Positions 11,755 to 13,572 of a DNA stretch of 13,572 nt are shown here, piece after piece. Within the stretch, counting starts at the first letter, position 1. Each line of letters begins with the position of its first letter. The position numbers and the translations under genes are program-made. The DNA comes from an uncultured Oscillospiraceae bacterium (GTDB lineage: Bacteria; Bacillota; Clostridia; Oscillospirales; Acutalibacteraceae): NCBI GenBank assembly GCA_910588415.1, contig CAJUPK010000048.1, positions 1-13,572 of the forward strand, written 5' to 3'. The notes below the pieces were generated by a model, which saw only the letters and a program-made list of their open reading frames with translations, had not been told where the DNA came from and searched no databases.

Positions 11755-13218
11755 TCAGGCCCGTATCTCCTGGACGGCAAAGCTGGCCCGCACGCTGTCC
11801 CGGGCGGCAGCCAAGTCTCCAAACTCCCCGGCCCCTATCATCTGCACCAGCAGGTTGCCAATGGCCGTGCCCTCCACAGGCCCCGCCAGCACAGGCAGGC
11901 CCGTGGTCCGGGCCGTCAGCTCGTTGAGATATCCGTCCTGGCAGCCGCCGCCCACAATATTGATGCTGGTATAGGTTCTTCCTGTCAGCTCCTCCAGGCT
12001 TTTGATTGCCCTGGCATAACAGGCGGCAAGGCTCTGGTACACGCACTGCATCAGTTCCCCCACGGTCTCCGGCACAGGCTGGCCGCTCTCCCGGCAGACC
12101 GCCTTCACGGTCTCCGTCATGCTGTCCGGGGACAGAAAACGCGCATCGTTCACATCCACCTGGGCTGTGAAGCCCTCGGCTCCGCGGGCCTCCTCCGCCA
12201 GCTCCGCAAAGCCCCACTGCCTCTCCCCCTGGACCCGGGGGGACTGCTTCTGCCTGCCCGCCACATAGCTCACGCCGTTCAGCTCCCGGCGGATGGACTG
12301 CAGCATCCACAGGCCCATGATGTTCCGGAGGTACCTAAACCGCCGCCAGGCGCCCCCCTCGTTGGAGAAATTGGCCTGCCGGGAGGCCTCGCTGGTCACA
12401 GGCTCCGGGTTTTCCACTCCCAGCAGGGACCAGGTGCCGCTGGAAATATACACGGCGTTCTCATCCAAAGCGGGAACAGCCAAAAAGGCCGAGCCCGTGT
12501 CGTGGGTGGCGGGCAGTACCACCTGGGCGTCAAAGCCCACCGCCTCCCGTATCTCCGGCAACAGGGGTCCCACCGCTGTCCCCGGCATGGAGAGCGGCCC
12601 GAAGAGCCGGTCCGGAAAGCCCAACCGGGCAATCAGCTCCCGGTCCCAGCAGGCCCCGGCAGCGTTGACCAGGCCCGTGGTGGTGGCGTTGGTGTACTCC
12701 TGCCGCTTTATGCCAGTCAGCAGAAAGTGGAAATAGTCCGGCATCATCAGCAGGCTTTGGGCCTGTTCCAGCTGTTCCGGGCGCCCGGCCTGCAGCGCCG
12801 CCAGCTGGTAGATGGTATTAAAGCTCTGCTTCTGGATTCCCGTGCGGGCATACAGCTCCTGCCCGGATACCAGCCGCTCCACAGCCAGGTCCATGCCCTG
12901 GGTGCGGCTGTCCCGGTAGGCCACGGGCGCGCCCAGCAGCTGGTCCTCCTTGTCCAAAAGGGCAAAGTCCACCCCCCAGGTGTCCACGCCCAAAGTGGCA
13001 GGAATCTTCCCTGCCCGTCCGCAGGCTTTCAGCCCCTCCAGAATCCCGTTCCACAGATTGTCCATGTCCCAGCAGTCGTGGCCGTTCTGCCGCAGCTGCC
13101 GGTTTTCAAACCGGAACGCCTCCTCCAGCACTATCTTCCCGTCCTCCACATGGCCCAGAATGTGCCTCCCGGAAGAGGCCCCTATGTCAATGGCCAGATG
13201 GTATGCCGTCCCGCTCAT
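11755..13218 (-). CDS. rhaB: Rhamnulokinase
   Basis: FGGY-family sugar kinase that phosphorylates L-rhamnulose at the 1-position with ATP. 487 residues, normal size. N-terminal half: AIDIGASSGRHILG (9-22), the phosphate-binding loop, and GVDTWGVDF (77-85) near the sugar site. Catalytic Asp240 lies in PATHDTGSAF (236-245). The C-terminal half contains ISSGTWSLLG (258-267) and the ATP-binding IVGGGCQDGYLN near residues 413-424. The start at 13218 overlaps the stop of ruvX as ATGA, with only a modest GGGGGA ribosome binding site, so translation is likely coupled to ruvX. Together with rhaA and rhaD it makes a complete cytoplasmic rhamnose pathway. Confidence 0.97.
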   Translation of the reverse strand: MSGTAYHLAIDIGASSGRHILGHVEDGKIVLEEAFRFENRQLRQNGHDCWDMDNLWNGILEGLKACGRAGKIPATLGVDTWGVDFALLDKEDQLLGAPVAYRDSRTQGMDLAVERLVSGQELYARTGIQKQSFNTIYQLAALQAGRPEQLEQAQSLLMMPDYFHFLLTGIKRQEYTNATTTGLVNAAGACWDRELIARLGFPDRLFGPLSMPGTAVGPLLPEIREAVGFDAQVVLPATHDTGSAFLAVPALDENAVYISSGTWSLLGVENPEPVTSEASRQANFSNEGGAWRRFRYLRNIMGLWMLQSIRRELNGVSYVAGRQKQSPRVQGERQWGFAELAEEARGAEGFTAQVDVNDARFLSPDSMTETVKAVCRESGQPVPETVGELMQCVYQSLAACYARAIKSLEELTGRTYTSINIVGGGCQDGYLNELTARTTGLPVLAGPVEGTAIGNLLVQMIGAGEFGDLAAARDSVRASFAVQEIRA

Positions 13219-13572
13219 GTTGATTCCCCCGTTTCACTGTGGGCGCTCTCCGCCCCTTTTGGGCCTGGCTCAGCTTCCCGCTGGTTCCGTCTCCCCCGCA
13301 GATAGTCCTCCAAAATCACGGTGGCCGCCACTGCGTCCACCAGGGCTTTCCGCTTTCTGCCTCGGGTATTGGTCTGGTTTAAATAGCCGTGGGCTGTGAT
13401 GGTTGTCCCCCGCTCGTCCACAAAGTCCACGGGCAGGCCAGTCCGCTCCTCCAGCTTTTCGCCCATCTCCCGGGCAAATTTCGCGCTGTCCCCCTCGGTG
13501 CCGTCCATGTTCCGGGGCAGGCCCACAGCCAGCCGTTCCGCGCCCGCGCTTTGGGCCGCTGCCGCAATCTCC
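13215..13572 (-). CDS. ruvX: YqgF/RuvX-family putative pre-16S rRNA nuclease, 5' end cut by window edge
   Basis: Member of the RuvC-like fold family first proposed as a Holliday junction resolvase and now linked to 16S rRNA 5'-end maturation. Only the C-terminal 118 residues are in the window; the frame is open to base 13572 and the N-terminal DYG-type motif is missing. Visible: LAVGLPRNMDGTEGD, the typical family loop; VDFVDERGTTITAHGYLN; and RKALVDAVAATVILEDYL with the acidic residue of the active site. Beyond the normal end there is a polar tail of about 25 residues rich in Glu, Gly and Ser. It overlaps rhaB by ATGA. The reading frame passes a GTG at 13526 which is internal, not the start. 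Confidence 0.92.
   Translation of the reverse strand, partial: EIAAAAQSAGAERLAVGLPRNMDGTEGDSAKFAREMGEKLEERTGLPVDFVDERGTTITAHGYLNQTNTRGRKRKALVDAVAATVILEDYLRGRRNQREAEPGPKGAESAHSETGEST

Noticed and set aside
12502..13305. Plus-strand ORF opposite rhaB and ruvX
   Set aside because: Antisense to two firmly identified genes and lacking any family signature.

Overview
This is a GC-rich, gene-dense, AT-promoter/Shine-Dalgarno type Gram-positive chromosome segment. The gene set suggests a low-to-mid-level gut Clostridia relative, most like Oscillospiraceae/Ruminococcaceae: rqcH/FbpA-type NFACT protein, trmK next to a Nif3-family gene, a DUF1858 redox-type protein, a clostridial-style aroA-aroC-pheA cluster and yqgF next to rhamnose genes. 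The taxonomic placement is inference from gene content and base composition, not from a marker gene. No phage, transposase, CRISPR array, rRNA or tRNA gene is visible.

Layout. (1) 1-3148, minus strand: an aromatic amino acid operon transcribed aroA (EPSP synthase), aroC (chorismate synthase, 20-base overlap with aroA), then pheA (chorismate mutase/prephenate dehydratase, cut by the left edge). Between aroC and pheA lies an array of three 110-base tandem repeats, each folding into a compact three-way junction plus a separate hairpin. (2) 3149-3485: divergent promoter region, with a good extended -10 promoter towards aroA and another towards the plus-strand gene. (3) 3486-4994, plus strand: a hexapeptide sugar O-acetyltransferase and a TetR-type regulator, closed by a strong terminator at about 5051-5100. 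(4) 5121-9094, minus strand: a tightly packed housekeeping operon trmK, Nif3-family gene, small membrane protein, GNAT acetyltransferase, rqcH. (5) 9142-9484, minus strand: a single DUF1858 gene with its own promoter and terminator. (6) 9548-13572, minus strand: ruvX/yqgF (cut by the right edge) overlapping rhaB by an ATGA junction, then rhaA and rhaD.

How the genes work together. aroA, aroC and pheA cover the route from shikimate-3-phosphate through chorismate to phenylpyruvate. rhaB, rhaA and rhaD convert L-rhamnose to dihydroxyacetone phosphate and L-lactaldehyde; neither a transporter nor a rhamnose regulator is in the window. The rqcH operon combines ribosome rescue, tRNA methylation and metal-binding housekeeping functions. 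Most of the window is ordinary metabolism; the part least explained by genes is the structured repeat array at 447-753.
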